Source of the DNA: an uncultured Paracoccaceae bacterium
Lineage (GTDB): Bacteria; Pseudomonadota; Alphaproteobacteria; Rhodobacterales; Rhodobacteraceae
Reading direction: 5' to 3'
DNA length: 64,000 nt
Assembly: GCA_943787985.1 (NCBI GenBank)
Contig: CALSOO010000008.1
Location: 172,857 to 236,856, forward strand
Shown in pieces: positions 36,608-45,210 of the stretch (position 1 is the first letter of the stretch; each line of letters begins with the position of its first letter). Below the pieces are notes generated by a model, which did no database searches, was not told the origin of the DNA, and was given only the letters and a program-made list of their open reading frames with translations. The translations under genes were made by a program, and so were the position numbers.

Positions 36608-37513
36608 TTAATCGAGCGTCATGAACGGATGCGTGTGCGCGCGCCACTCTTCCGGTGCAGGTGTGCCCCAGACGTTCATCTCGACCACATTTGCGGGCCG
36701 TTCCAGATTGGTGATGACGCGCGGCTCGAAATTCTTCTCATCCGCGATATGGCTCATTGCACCGGAAACCTCGACGATACAGCCGCTTTTATCGAGATAG
36801 TAGGAATAGGTATTGTCGCCCGGCTTGTGACGGCCCGGCCCCCAAATCAAATGACGCCCCTCAAGGCTCAGCGTATCGGCCAACTGGCAGTACATGTTGA
36901 ATTCCAGGAACTCGAATGAATAGTGGTGGATGCCCGGTGCGTCCCCCATCACCAACCCCAGAATATGGTGCTGGCGATTGCCGCCATAATACCAACTGAG
37001 CGCATAATTCACCATGCGTTCTGATTGCCGGATATCGCCGATCGCTTCGAGTTGCGCCCGTGTGGCAAGCGGATCGGGCGTGATGATGTTGGCGTGATCC
37101 AGCCTGCGGGGGCCGACACCTTTGGTCGCATAGCGCGGATTGAACAGATCGTCGCGTGTGGGTGTATGGATTTCGAATTGCAGCCCTTCCAGCGTGGCAA
37201 AGGTGACACCTGCATCCATGCAATCCATGCTGGGGTCTTGGCTGATGATTTGACACCCTGCCCCTTCGACCCTTGAGGCCGCCTCTGCAACATCCGCTGC
37301 GCTCAGGGCTTCCAGCCCGATTGTGTGCGCAGAGTTTTCAGCTGCATCGACGAAAACAAGTTCGGCTGCACGGCCATTTGCACTCAGCCAGACCTCGTTC
37401 CCGGTTTCCCGCGTGACCCGCAAACCAAGCACATCGGTGGCATCACGTACGCTTTCGTCAATGCAATTGGTGTTCATTTTTACGTGCCCTAAAGCATGGA
37501 CGAGCTGTGACAT
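36608..37513 (-). CDS. Extradiol-dioxygenase-like VOC protein (two domains)
   Basis: 301 residues with two VOC modules like type I extradiol ring-cleavage enzymes. A complete facial triad can be placed: His140 (RLDHANIITP), His196 or 197 (GIHHYSFEF) and Glu249 (CIVEVSG). A catechol-type substrate cleaved meta to the hydroxyls is therefore likely. Two copies of the ATTTTCGWAAAT palindrome lie just upstream, at 37586 and 37604. Confidence 0.82.
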   Translation of the reverse strand: MSQLVHALGHVKMNTNCIDESVRDATDVLGLRVTRETGNEVWLSANGRAAELVFVDAAENSAHTIGLEALSAADVAEAASRVEGAGCQIISQDPSMDCMDAGVTFATLEGLQFEIHTPTRDDLFNPRYATKGVGPRRLDHANIITPDPLATRAQLEAIGDIRQSERMVNYALSWYYGGNRQHHILGLVMGDAPGIHHYSFEFLEFNMYCQLADTLSLEGRHLIWGPGRHKPGDNTYSYYLDKSGCIVEVSGAMSHIADEKNFEPRVITNLERPANVVEMNVWGTPAPEEWRAHTHPFMTLD

Positions 37514-37585
37514 TGAGGTCTCCCCTGAAGTGCGGACTCTGTTCGGTTACAGATCATATTTCAAAAATACCTGTCTCACGCAAGT

Positions 37586-37615
37586 ATTTTCGAAAATTTT
37601 ATTATTTACGAAAAT
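37586..37615. promoter_or_regulatory. Paired palindromic operator upstream of the VOC gene
   Basis: ATTTTCGAAAAT (37586-37597, a perfect palindrome) and ATTTACGAAAAT (37604-37615, reverse complement ATTTTCGTAAAT) start 18 bp apart. The second copy overlaps the last codons and stop of the FAH gene. The same pair with the same spacing lies before maoC. Confidence 0.7.
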
Positions 37616-38468
37616 TAAATTCAGACGGGCCGATGTCTTGCTGTACCTGGTTGCTCAGCGTCCCAAGACCGGTAATTTCCACCTCCACAACGTCGCCATG
37701 AGACAGAAATTCCTTAGGCTTTCGCGTCGCCCCAAAGCCTGAAGGCGTGCCGGTGACGATCACATCGCCTACGCCAAGGGGGCTGAAAGTCGAGATATAG
37801 CTGATCAGCCAAGACGGATCGAAAATCATCTGGCCAAGCGAAATTGCCTGTTTGATCACGCCGTTCACGCGGGTTTCAAGGTGCAAAACCGCAATATCGG
37901 GCACCTCGTCCTTGGTCACCAACCAAGGGCCAAAACCGGCGGATTGATAGAAATTCTTGCCGGGCGTGAGCTGGGTTGAGTGTTTTTGCCAATCACGGAC
38001 GCTGCCATCGTTGAAGCACGCATATCCGGCGATATGGTCCTGCGCATCGGCGCGCGCGATCTTGTGCCCAGCCCGCCCGATGATCACCGCCATCTCGCCC
38101 TCGAAATCGAATTGCCCGGATACGGAGGGCTTGAGAATCGGCGCACCATGGCCAGTCTGGGCTTCGGCGACGCGGGTGAACAGCAAGGGGAAGTCCGGCT
38201 CTGTTTTATCTGCATTGCCGGGCTCGCGAAAGTTTGTCGCCACGCAGAAAACCTTGCTCGGGTCGGGGATCGGCGGCAGTAAACGAACAGAATCGAAAGC
38301 GATCCGCTCAGCCCCTTCAGGGATCGAGAAACCGCCCTGATCCCAGACCCCAAGAAAAGATTTGAGATCATTTGCCGCCGCACCTGCGCCGTCCAACCTT
38401 ATGATCTGATCACTATCGAGAGCCCCATAACCTTGCCCGTTCGGCCCTTCAAACGATACCAATTTCAT
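37602..38468 (-). CDS. Fumarylacetoacetate hydrolase (FAH) family protein
   Basis: 288 residues. The FAH-fold metal site is present (FDFEGEMAVIIG with two Glu), as are ISTFSPLGVGDVIVTGTPSGFG and the N-terminal FCVATNFREP. The family cleaves C-C bonds or hydrates dienoates such as meta-cleavage products. ATG 38468 follows GGAGGGCGG. The gene ends ...NFRK-TAA inside an operator palindrome. It lies 88 bp upstream of the VOC gene on the same strand. Confidence 0.9.
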   Translation of the reverse strand: MKLVSFEGPNGQGYGALDSDQIIRLDGAGAAANDLKSFLGVWDQGGFSIPEGAERIAFDSVRLLPPIPDPSKVFCVATNFREPGNADKTEPDFPLLFTRVAEAQTGHGAPILKPSVSGQFDFEGEMAVIIGRAGHKIARADAQDHIAGYACFNDGSVRDWQKHSTQLTPGKNFYQSAGFGPWLVTKDEVPDIAVLHLETRVNGVIKQAISLGQMIFDPSWLISYISTFSPLGVGDVIVTGTPSGFGATRKPKEFLSHGDVVEVEITGLGTLSNQVQQDIGPSEFNFRK

Positions 38469-38526
38469 CCACCGCCCTCCTCTATCTCTGTTTCGATCAA
38501 CCTTTGGAATGACAGAGATAATCAAT

Positions 38527-38538
38527 ATTTTCGAAAAA
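38527..38538. promoter_or_regulatory. Single operator copy between FAH and gntR genes
   Basis: ATTTTCGAAAAA, one mismatch from the palindrome found at 37586. It lies in the divergent region between the FAH start (38468) and the GntR start (38626), as expected for control of both by the GntR protein. Confidence 0.6.
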
Positions 38539-38625
38539 ACTAGATTCTTTTCCTCCTTTTCAATATGCCCAAAGCTGACCCAATGACTTCAACAATTGGC
38601 GCCAGTGCTGCGCAAAAAGGACGCT

Positions 38626-39333
38626 ATGACCCTAAAACCAAAAGGTGAAACAGTCGGATCAGATATCTTGCAGCGCATGCGCGAGGATATCTTGGGATGC
38701 ACCCTCGCACCGGGGACAAAGCTGCGTTTTGAAGCATTGCGCACGCGCTATGACGTTAGTTTCTCCACCCTGCGCGAGGCTTTGGCCCGCCTGGTCGCCG
38801 AAAGCCTTGTGGTGGCGCACGGCCAGCGCGGATTTGCCGTCGCCCCCGTCTCGCTTGACGATCTGAGGGACCTCACGCAGGCCCGCGTCCTACTGGAGTG
38901 CGAGGTTTTGCGGCTCGCGATGGAACGCGGCAATGACGACTGGGAAGCCAACATCCTTGCAAGCTATCACCGGATGGAGCGGTCACAGGATCGGCTGGGC
39001 CAACACTATTACCTTGATGCGAAATGGTCGACACTGCATGGCGCGTTCCATTTGGCGCTGGTCCAAGCTTGCGGCTCCCCCATTCTGTTGGAAATGCGCG
39101 CACAACTATATGACAGGGCGAACCGCTATCGCCGGATGTCATCACAGTTCCGCAAAAAGTGGCGACCCAAAGAGATCGAGCATAAAGCAATCATGAATGC
39201 TGTCCTCGATCGCTCTCCCGAAGCCGTTACGATGATCGGGGGGCATATCCAAGAAACGACCGACAATGTGATCGAGTTCGCCGGGCATATGTTCACGGAC
39301 GCGGCTGAAGATTCCACTGGTATCGCTGTGTAG
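38626..39333 (+). CDS. GntR-family (FCD) regulator of the catabolic cluster
   Basis: 235 residues. Winged-helix part PGTKLRFEALRTRYDVSFSTLREALARL; FCD part ARVLLECEVLRLAMERG and KWSTLHGAFHLALVQACGS. ATG 38626 has AAGGA at the right distance. It sits in the middle of the cluster: FAH, VOC and hydrolase genes leftward, maoC and FAD hydroxylase rightward. The ATTTTCGWAAAT sites flank it, so it is the best candidate for the protein that binds them. Confidence 0.9.
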   Translation: MTLKPKGETVGSDILQRMREDILGCTLAPGTKLRFEALRTRYDVSFSTLREALARLVAESLVVAHGQRGFAVAPVSLDDLRDLTQARVLLECEVLRLAMERGNDDWEANILASYHRMERSQDRLGQHYYLDAKWSTLHGAFHLALVQACGSPILLEMRAQLYDRANRYRRMSSQFRKKWRPKEIEHKAIMNAVLDRSPEAVTMIGGHIQETTDNVIEFAGHMFTDAAEDSTGIAV

Positions 39334-39346
39334 GGCGCAGAAGGGT

Positions 39347-39376
39347 ATTTTCGTAAATTTAAACATTTTCGTAAAT
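39347..39376. promoter_or_regulatory. Paired palindromic operator upstream of maoC
   Basis: Two identical copies of ATTTTCGTAAAT (39347-39358 and 39365-39376) start 18 bp apart, between the GntR stop and the maoC start. The spacing equals that of the pair at 37586-37615. Confidence 0.72.
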
Positions 39377-39440
39377 ACTGGAAATGCACTGCGCCATCTG
39401 TTAGGGAAGTCCTCAACACGGCAGTGACAGGACCTCCAGC

Positions 39441-39890
39441 ATGGCGCAGATATTCTACTTTGAAGACATAAAAACCGGCACCCGAACGCTGGGGGACACC
39501 GTAACTGTAGACCGCGAAGAAATGCTGGCTTTTGCCAAGGTCTGGGATCCGCTGCCCATTCACGTAGACGAGGCTTTAGCTGTTAAAATCATGGGTGGCC
39601 TGACTGCTCCGGGCCTTTACATACTGGCGCTTAAGCAGCGCCTGATCCACCAGATGCCGCGCCAGCCAGCCGTGATCGGCTCGGCGGGATATGACGAAGT
39701 GCGCTTTCACAAGCCTGTGCGTGCAGGCGACAAATTGACGCTCGCCATCGACTGGGTCGACAAACGCACGTCTCAGTCCAAACCGGATCGTGGCATCGTC
39801 ACGCACAGGTTGTCCCTGATTGATGCAGACGACAGAGCAGTAATGTCCCATCTCGACACCCTCGTCGTAAAGCGCAGGCCGCAAGGCTAA
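39441..39890 (+). CDS. MaoC-like hot-dog dehydratase
   Basis: 149 residues, a single hot-dog domain with the hydratase-2 motif (DPLPIHVDEALA, Asp36 and His41). Such enzymes hydrate enoyl-CoA or related unsaturated compounds. It follows the paired operator and precedes the FAD hydroxylase by about 35 bp, so the two are probably co-transcribed. Confidence 0.87.
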   Translation: MAQIFYFEDIKTGTRTLGDTVTVDREEMLAFAKVWDPLPIHVDEALAVKIMGGLTAPGLYILALKQRLIHQMPRQPAVIGSAGYDEVRFHKPVRAGDKLTLAIDWVDKRTSQSKPDRGIVTHRLSLIDADDRAVMSHLDTLVVKRRPQG

Positions 39891-39924
39891 GGCCCAAAAC
39901 AACACGTTCAGAAAGCAATTGCGC

Positions 39925-41520
39925 ATGACCACATCTTCTCAGACGTCTTCAAACGGGACCGATCCTGACTGGGACATTGTGATTGTCGGAATGGGGCCAG
40001 TGGGCGTCACGCTTGCGGGGCTTATGGGCCGCTTCGGACACCGTGTTTTGGCGATCGACAAGGAGGCCGATGTTTACGATCAGCCCCGCGCCATCGGGAT
40101 GGACCACGAAACTCTGCGCGTGTTCCAGCAGCTTGGCATCACCAAAGATCTGGAACCCTTTGTAAGTGATTACAAAACCACGGAACATCGCAGCGCATCC
40201 GGTGAAGTTATTCGCCGCTTCATATCACAAGAGCCGCCCTTCACCTTGGGCTGGCCGCCCTATCAGACCTTTGTACAACCCGACCTTGAGCGGGTCTTGC
40301 GCGCCCATGTCCACGAAATCGACGGGGTAACATTCAAGACCAGCCATACGCTGACCGACATGGACACAAGCGGTCCGCTGACCACGCTCGACATTCACGA
40401 CACGGCCAACAATACCAAGTCGCAGCTGACAGCACGCTATGTCATCGGGTGTGATGGCGGCAGCAGTTTCGTGCGCAAGCACCTCGCGATTCCCTTTGAG
40501 GACCTCATCTTTGACGAGGCATGGCTGGTTGTGGACGTATTGGTGGGCGATGGAGTCGATCTGCCGGACATGAACATCCAGTATTGCGATCCCGCGCGGC
40601 CGCATACGTTTGTCGTCGGCCCCAAAAATTTACGCCGCTGGGAATTCAGGATCATGCACGGTGAGCAGCCTGAAGACATGACCAAGGACGCCACCGTCTG
40701 GAAGCTGCTGGAACCCTGGCTTACGCCCGATCAGGCGACAATCTGGCGCGCGACGACCTACCGGTTTCATGCGCTGGTGGCGCAGGCATGGCGCGCGGGA
40801 AATACCTTCCTTGCGGGGGATGCCTGTCACATGACGCCACCGTTTTTGGCCCAAGGGATGGTGCAGGGTATTAAGGATGCCACAAACCTTGCTTGGAAAC
40901 TCGACGCAGTGCTGCGCGGTGCGGCCCCTGCCCTGCTTGATAGCTATGAGGCCGAAAGACGTCCTTTGGTACGCGATGTGATCGGGATCACCAAAGACCT
41001 TGGACGCATCATTGGAGAAACCGATCCGGAGGCAGCAGAGGCCCGCAACAACCGCATGCGCCATGATATGGCGGAAGGGCGCGGAGAAACCGTGCGGGCT
41101 GATCTTTTTCCCGCTCTCGCAGTGGGAGAGCTAAATGATGAGGGGGCTCCGCAAAAGCTGGGGGTTGGCAAACCCGCGCCGCAGCCACGCGTGAAACGCG
41201 GCGATGAATGGGTGCTTCTGGATGACATCTTGGGCCATTCATTCTCTGTTTTGGCTGTACCCCAAGTGGAGATTAGGGATCCCACAGGGGAATTGGCCGT
41301 TCAACACGGCATTTCTGTTCAAGTGATCGGGCGCACTCCGAACAGCGCGCTGCAAGAACAGGACGAGGTATTTGTCGCATGGATGAAAGCGCATAACGCT
41401 GTGGCTATTGTGACGCGCCCTGATCACATCGTTTTTGCGATTGTCGAGGACCCTAAAGAGCTGGAAGAGGCGGTTAAAATGGCTGTGAACGTCAAGGCAG
41501 GGACTAGAGCCGAACGTTAA
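39925..41520 (+). CDS. FAD-dependent aromatic hydroxylase (MhpA-like)
   Basis: 531 residues of the flavoprotein phenol-hydroxylase group. FAD-binding GMGPVGVTLAGLMGR (about residues 22-36), the middle VIGCDGGSSFVRK, and GDACHMTPPFLAQGM (about 294) for the ribityl chain. The C-terminal thioredoxin-like domain is present. Closest in pattern to 3-(3-hydroxyphenyl)propionate hydroxylase. ATG 39925 is chosen; a TTG two codons upstream is also open. It would supply a catechol-like diol for the VOC dioxygenase of the same regulon. Confidence 0.9.
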   Translation: MTTSSQTSSNGTDPDWDIVIVGMGPVGVTLAGLMGRFGHRVLAIDKEADVYDQPRAIGMDHETLRVFQQLGITKDLEPFVSDYKTTEHRSASGEVIRRFISQEPPFTLGWPPYQTFVQPDLERVLRAHVHEIDGVTFKTSHTLTDMDTSGPLTTLDIHDTANNTKSQLTARYVIGCDGGSSFVRKHLAIPFEDLIFDEAWLVVDVLVGDGVDLPDMNIQYCDPARPHTFVVGPKNLRRWEFRIMHGEQPEDMTKDATVWKLLEPWLTPDQATIWRATTYRFHALVAQAWRAGNTFLAGDACHMTPPFLAQGMVQGIKDATNLAWKLDAVLRGAAPALLDSYEAERRPLVRDVIGITKDLGRIIGETDPEAAEARNNRMRHDMAEGRGETVRADLFPALAVGELNDEGAPQKLGVGKPAPQPRVKRGDEWVLLDDILGHSFSVLAVPQVEIRDPTGELAVQHGISVQVIGRTPNSALQEQDEVFVAWMKAHNAVAIVTRPDHIVFAIVEDPKELEEAVKMAVNVKAGTRAER

Positions 41521-41554
41521 GGCCCTTCGACCATTCCTATTGTGCCTTCACCGA

Positions 41555-41812
41555 CCTTCGCCGCTGTCCGCAGCGATCACATCCTCGAGGTTGCTGGTGA
41601 AGCGTATCAGCAGGTCGCAAAACGTGTTCACCTTTAGATATGTACGGACTCTCGGGACACTTCCTGTAAATTCCCTGATTTGGGATGGAGGAAGCAATCA
41701 TGACGAAGGAAGAACGCGGCAAAATGCCTGACCGCACTGATATCGGCCTGCTGGGTTTTCGCGACATACCAACAAGGCGCATATCCTCGATCATCCGCTC
41801 ACGCAGCAGCGC
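41555..41812 (-). pseudogene. Possible recombinase-like or rearranged remnant beside the antitoxin fragment
   Basis: Directly after the stop of the antitoxin remnant the frame continues ALLRERMIEDMRLVGMSRK. RMIEDMRLVGMS resembles the opening of phage-type integrases or transposases (E-D-M-x-x-R-x-x-S), but nothing recognisable follows. It may instead be a scrambled antitoxin tail. Low confidence. Confidence 0.3.
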
Positions 41813-41938
41813 CTAGCCGGTCTCCAGATCGTCACTGAGCATGGCCTCGACGGCTTCGCGGAACAGCCCAGCCCGAAACTCAGGGTCGCGCTCAGCGCGT
41901 GCCTTGATCGTGTCTTTAAAGTCTTTCGTCAGTGGCAT
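41813..41938 (-). pseudogene. Antitoxin-like (DNA-binding addiction module) remnant
   Basis: 41 codons MPLTKDFKDTIKARAERDPE then FRAGLFREAVEAMLSDDLETG and TAG. This is the N-terminal half of the HigA-like antitoxin type (normally ...DLETGKALLRDY...). The TAG stands where a lysine AAG is expected, and the following codons ALLRE still fit, so a single nonsense change plus a later break ended the gene. RBS GAAAGGAGA remains. Confidence 0.6.
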
Positions 41939-41941
41939 GTC

Positions 41942-42009
41942 AGTCTCCTTTCTGATTTCGGATCTTGTATTCGTCCCAAAATGCTTTGGCCATTTCTATA
42001 TTCTCCCTT
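41942..42009 (-). pseudogene. RelE/ParE-like toxin C-terminal remnant
   Basis: In one minus-strand frame the sequence reads ENIEMAKAFWDEYKIRNQKG then D and TGA, ending 4 bp before the antitoxin ATG. It resembles the tail of RelE/ParE-family toxins (D-I-x-x-A-K-x-x-W-x-x-Y). A stop lies a few codons upstream, so only the end of the toxin survives. Confidence 0.45.
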
Positions 42010-42372
42010 CTCTACACTCACACGGCTTAAATGTGATAGGCGGCCACCGCGGAAGACGTGGGGAAAGAGAAACCCGACTTTCAGCCGAATTGTGCAACAA
42101 TAATGAATCGCCACCCAACAAATCGTAATTACCGTTTGTGGCGCCCCGCCCGCATTTTTATCTCAATAATTCTTTTAAATATCCAAGCACCTGTAGATTT
42201 TTTAGAAATCAACGGGAGTCTGCTCCGAATACGCGTTCTTTTGCCGTAAGCACTATTCCCCGCTCATCAACAGCGAATAACTGCCCGATTTTGAAAGTTT
42301 ATTATTTTTGAAATCTATTAAAATCTATTTGTGAAAGAGTGAATCTTGCATTCACACCAAATGGAGGAAAAG
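42010..42372. other. AT-rich stretch without a recognisable gene
   Basis: About 360 bp with higher AT than its surroundings (for example around 42160-42185 and 42295-42330). No coding signal. It probably carries the promoter of the interrupted gene at 42373. Confidence 0.4.
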
Positions 42373-43446
42373 ATGCGAAGATCAATTTACATAACAACTC
42401 TTGTTGCAGCAACAATTGCAGGGACGACCCTGCAAGCATCAGAACGACTTATCGAATCTTGCTATATGAGCATTACCGATTTTGACACTCGGCAGTCCGA
42501 GCAAATTACTTTCAAAAAAATGCTGGTAGATGAAGCCCCTATCTGAAAATTGCCACCCCATGGCACTTTCCAATGGGAAGACAACGGCAAAAAATACGTG
42601 CGTTTCGAAACCGAAGATGGGGACCTCCATACCGTTGAACTTGACAATAACCAGCAACTTGTGAGCCATGAATACAGCCAACATGAAGAGCACCTAAGAC
42701 GGCTGCAAGAACACCCGCAGCTGGCAAGAGGTGAATGGAAGAGGGTCTATAGCGACAGTCTTCCCTACATAAGAAGCTTGCTCGTAGAAAATGAAATCCC
42801 TCAGGATCGCCGCAGCTTGTTCCGCGACGGATTTGATTCTACGAACTTGACGCATACTCTATTTTCAAGTGTCCAGAGAGTTTACTCAAGCGCGACCATT
42901 ACCGTACGGCGATTCCAAATGAATTTTGCCCTTGTTCAACGAGGAGGCGGGCCAAGCGCCGGCTACGTGGTGGATGCTCTTGTGTCAGACGCAGCGGGCG
43001 GTTTGGTGACGCGGCGACGCATTATGACAGAGAACGAATACCAATCCAGTTTTGCTGCTGATATTGCCGTTTTGAATAGGCGCAATATTGGAGCGATCAC
43101 TCAAGTTGGGGGGCCAGCTCTGGGTTTCGCAGTGGCCAAAGCATCAAGTTCCCCGTCATCAACAAATGCGGCAATTGGGCTTGCGGGTGTGGTTCTCACG
43201 GGCGGGTGCGTTGCAGCTTACAATTGGTTTAATGCTCGCACCAACGTGGACAATATTAGGCGACGCAGTTTTGGCGAGGGGCAAGAGTGGATGGATCCCG
43301 GCGTAGATGCGGACATCATACCGGGTGATGGTAACGATACTTGGATCGATGCTGAAACAAGTGGACCCGAGCTCATCAGATACATGCTGAGTGTTGGTCT
43401 GAACCAAGGCCTGTATGCCTTTAGTAGTCCCAACCTCGGTAACTGA
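42373..43446 (+). pseudogene. Exported hypothetical protein interrupted by an in-frame TGA
   Basis: From ATG 42373 (ribosome binding site GGAGGAAAAG) the frame starts with a signal peptide (RRSIYITTLVAATIAGTTLQA-SE). It meets TGA at 42544, then continues in the same frame without further stops to 43446, giving 358 codons in all. The text on both sides reads as one protein (FKKMLVDEAPI-stop-KLPPHGTFQWEDNGKKYVRF). The C-terminal part has a hydrophobic stretch NAAIGLAGVVLTGGCVAAY. No known family. Probably a nonsense mutation; readthrough or a sequence error cannot be excluded. Confidence 0.6.
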
Positions 43447-43538
43447 GACAAGCCAAGAGACGTTGTGGCTGGGGATGCGGCGAATAATAACGCTGTCTGC
43501 CCAGCCACTGATCCCACGCCTATTTATCGGAGAAAGCC

Positions 43539-44306
43539 ATGCATCTGTACATCAACACAATTCATTCCAAATTCTGGCGATGTTTTGCCAGCCTAAGCCT
43601 CTGTGCGACGGTTGTTTCATGTGGTCCACCTCAGGACGTTGCGGTCGCAAGCAGGTCTCAAGTGGCAGGGTCTGTTTATTCGGTCAAGCTCCTTTGGAAA
43701 GGGCCGCTCTATGTAAAGTCATTCAATACGCTCGAAGGATCATCGCTTGCTTCTGCGGCGGGTGCTTTGATCGGGAACGCGGCTGCGAACAGCTCGCGCA
43801 ATGGGTCCGAGTGGCGTGAGTTGACCCGGGAAGGTGCGCGGCTTGGATCGGACTTGGTAGAGAATCGAAAAAAGAACGGACAGTGTCAGTATCTTTTGGA
43901 AACGGATGATGAATATCTCATCCAAAGAGTGAATCCCCGCTATATTATAGATGACGGACGTCCAGACGCAGATCAATTACAATTGCAATCTAGAATTGCT
44001 TCAACCGAACAAGAAATCCAAATACTTGAGCGTCAGTTAAATGAAGCCATATTCAAATTGAATGAAGATCGTGAGAATAGAGAGCTTGCGGGTCTTGCGA
44101 CGGCCATTGATAGTTTGGTGAGCGAAAAAATTGAAATTCTTGGATTAATGGATGCCCGAATACAGAAACAAAATGAACCCAAAAAACACGAGGCGGTTAT
44201 CACGGTTTTTAATCCGTGCAGGGACTTTGAAGTTGGTGAGAATGTGCTTGTGATGGATGCAGGTTTCGGCAACATCATTTTGGAGAAGAATGAGATCGGC
44301 CTATGA
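43539..44306 (+). CDS. Hypothetical lipoprotein with coiled coil
   Basis: 255 residues. The signal peptide ends in a lipobox (CATVVSC, Cys at about residue 28), so it is probably a membrane-anchored lipoprotein. A glycine/alanine-rich segment (LASAAGALIGNAAANSS) recalls glycine-zipper proteins, and QLQLQSRIASTEQEIQILER onward is coiled-coil. Recognised family: none. It lies 92 bp after the interrupted exported protein in the same direction, so the two may have formed an operon. Confidence 0.65.
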   Translation: MHLYINTIHSKFWRCFASLSLCATVVSCGPPQDVAVASRSQVAGSVYSVKLLWKGPLYVKSFNTLEGSSLASAAGALIGNAAANSSRNGSEWRELTREGARLGSDLVENRKKNGQCQYLLETDDEYLIQRVNPRYIIDDGRPDADQLQLQSRIASTEQEIQILERQLNEAIFKLNEDRENRELAGLATAIDSLVSEKIEILGLMDARIQKQNEPKKHEAVITVFNPCRDFEVGENVLVMDAGFGNIILEKNEIGL

Positions 44307-44335
44307 GTGAAGTGGTCCTGCTTTTCTGGGCAGGT

Positions 44336-44506
44336 TTACGACTTAGCTAAGATGCACCTGGTTTGTGTTGATGCCGCTCTTCGTATCTCCACTTGGGTGA
44401 AGTATGCTGTGAACGGCGTGCGGTTATCAAGGGCGGCGTGAGTGCGTTCGGAGCTCTGGAACCTGATCCAGTTCTCGAGGATCCGTTTTGCGTGGAAGCA
44501 GGCGCG
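44336..44506 (-). mobile_element. IS3-type transposase (OrfB), C-terminal remnant
   Basis: About 55 codons read FHAKRILENWIRFQSSERTH then AALDNRTPFTAYFTQVE and end at TAA 44336. This is the usual tail of IS3-group integrases after the last catalytic Glu region (WIxFxxxxRxHxALxxRTPxxAY). A stop lies just upstream. No terminal repeats were found. The remaining stretch 44507-44680 shows nothing further. Confidence 0.65.
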
Positions 44507-44681
44507 TCCAGTTTACACCCTCGCCACCCTCGACAGTCCATACCAATTCGCGGGCTGTGATCGTGTGCGGGTTACCATTGCTCGCCTCGCCGTGCCTCCT
44601 TGCGACAGTGACTTAACTTGTGAAGTGCAAATCCCAAGTCATTGCTCCAGATCAAAATCTGGACTTGATATTTATTCAAAA

Positions 44682-44700
44682 TAGTTATTCAATATAACTA
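44682..44700. promoter_or_regulatory. Candidate MarR operator before the hydroxycinnamate operon
   Basis: TAGTTAT-tcaat-ATAACTA, a perfect 7-bp inverted repeat 20 bp upstream of the SDR remnant's ATG. Size and AT content fit a MarR-dimer site, and a MarR gene lies in the same operon. Confidence 0.5.
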
Positions 44701-44720
44701 AATATCGCTGGGGGCTTGTT

Positions 44721-45202
44721 ATGGAAACTGCAGATCACGTTGCACGGGTCACTGGCGATGGAAGCGGCCAGGGAGAGGCGGCTGAGCGACGCCTTGCCTC
44801 TCATGGTGCTCAGGTCGCGGTTCTGGACTTTGATGACGCGCGCAAAACTGCTGCTACCCCAATCACTGCTACCGCACTCCTCGAAGGGTGCTATTTCAAA
44901 ACCGATGTGCGCGTTGCGCCTGCGTCTACAGCCACAGTTAAAGCACTTGGGTCCGCGAAACGGATCGCTGCAAATTGCATAGGCAGAATTGGCAATCTGC
45001 CTATGTTGCCTCAAAAGGACGGATTGCTTCGACGTGTTTACCTCTCAAGGTCGGCAGACAAATTGCGGCGCAAATTTCGTGCCAAACACGATTTGGCAAA
45101 GCCGATGAATATGCCGGTTTGGCACGGGACATCATGACCCATCCGTTTGTGAACAAGACCCCCATCAGGCGGGACGGCGCGGTGCGCCTTCTGCCCCGTT
45201 AA
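44721..45202 (+). pseudogene. Short-chain dehydrogenase (SDR), degraded
   Basis: The N-terminal frame from ATG 44721 reads ADHVARVTGDGSGQGEAAER and then GAQVAVLDFDDAR, an altered SDR cofactor motif (TGxxxGxG). In another frame AYVASKGRIAST keeps the YxxxK catalytic motif, and FGKADEYAGLARDIMTHPFV with DGAVRLLPR is the normal SDR C-terminus, stopping at 45202. Roughly 100 codons are missing between these parts and at least one frameshift is needed. In this operon it would have oxidised the beta-hydroxyacyl-CoA formed by the hydratase. Confidence 0.75.
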
Positions 45203-45210
45203 GGATACAT

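Noticed and set aside
42544..42546. Selenocysteine at the in-frame TGA
   Set aside because: No SECIS-like hairpin directly behind it is evident and no redox motif surrounds it; a nonsense change is simpler.
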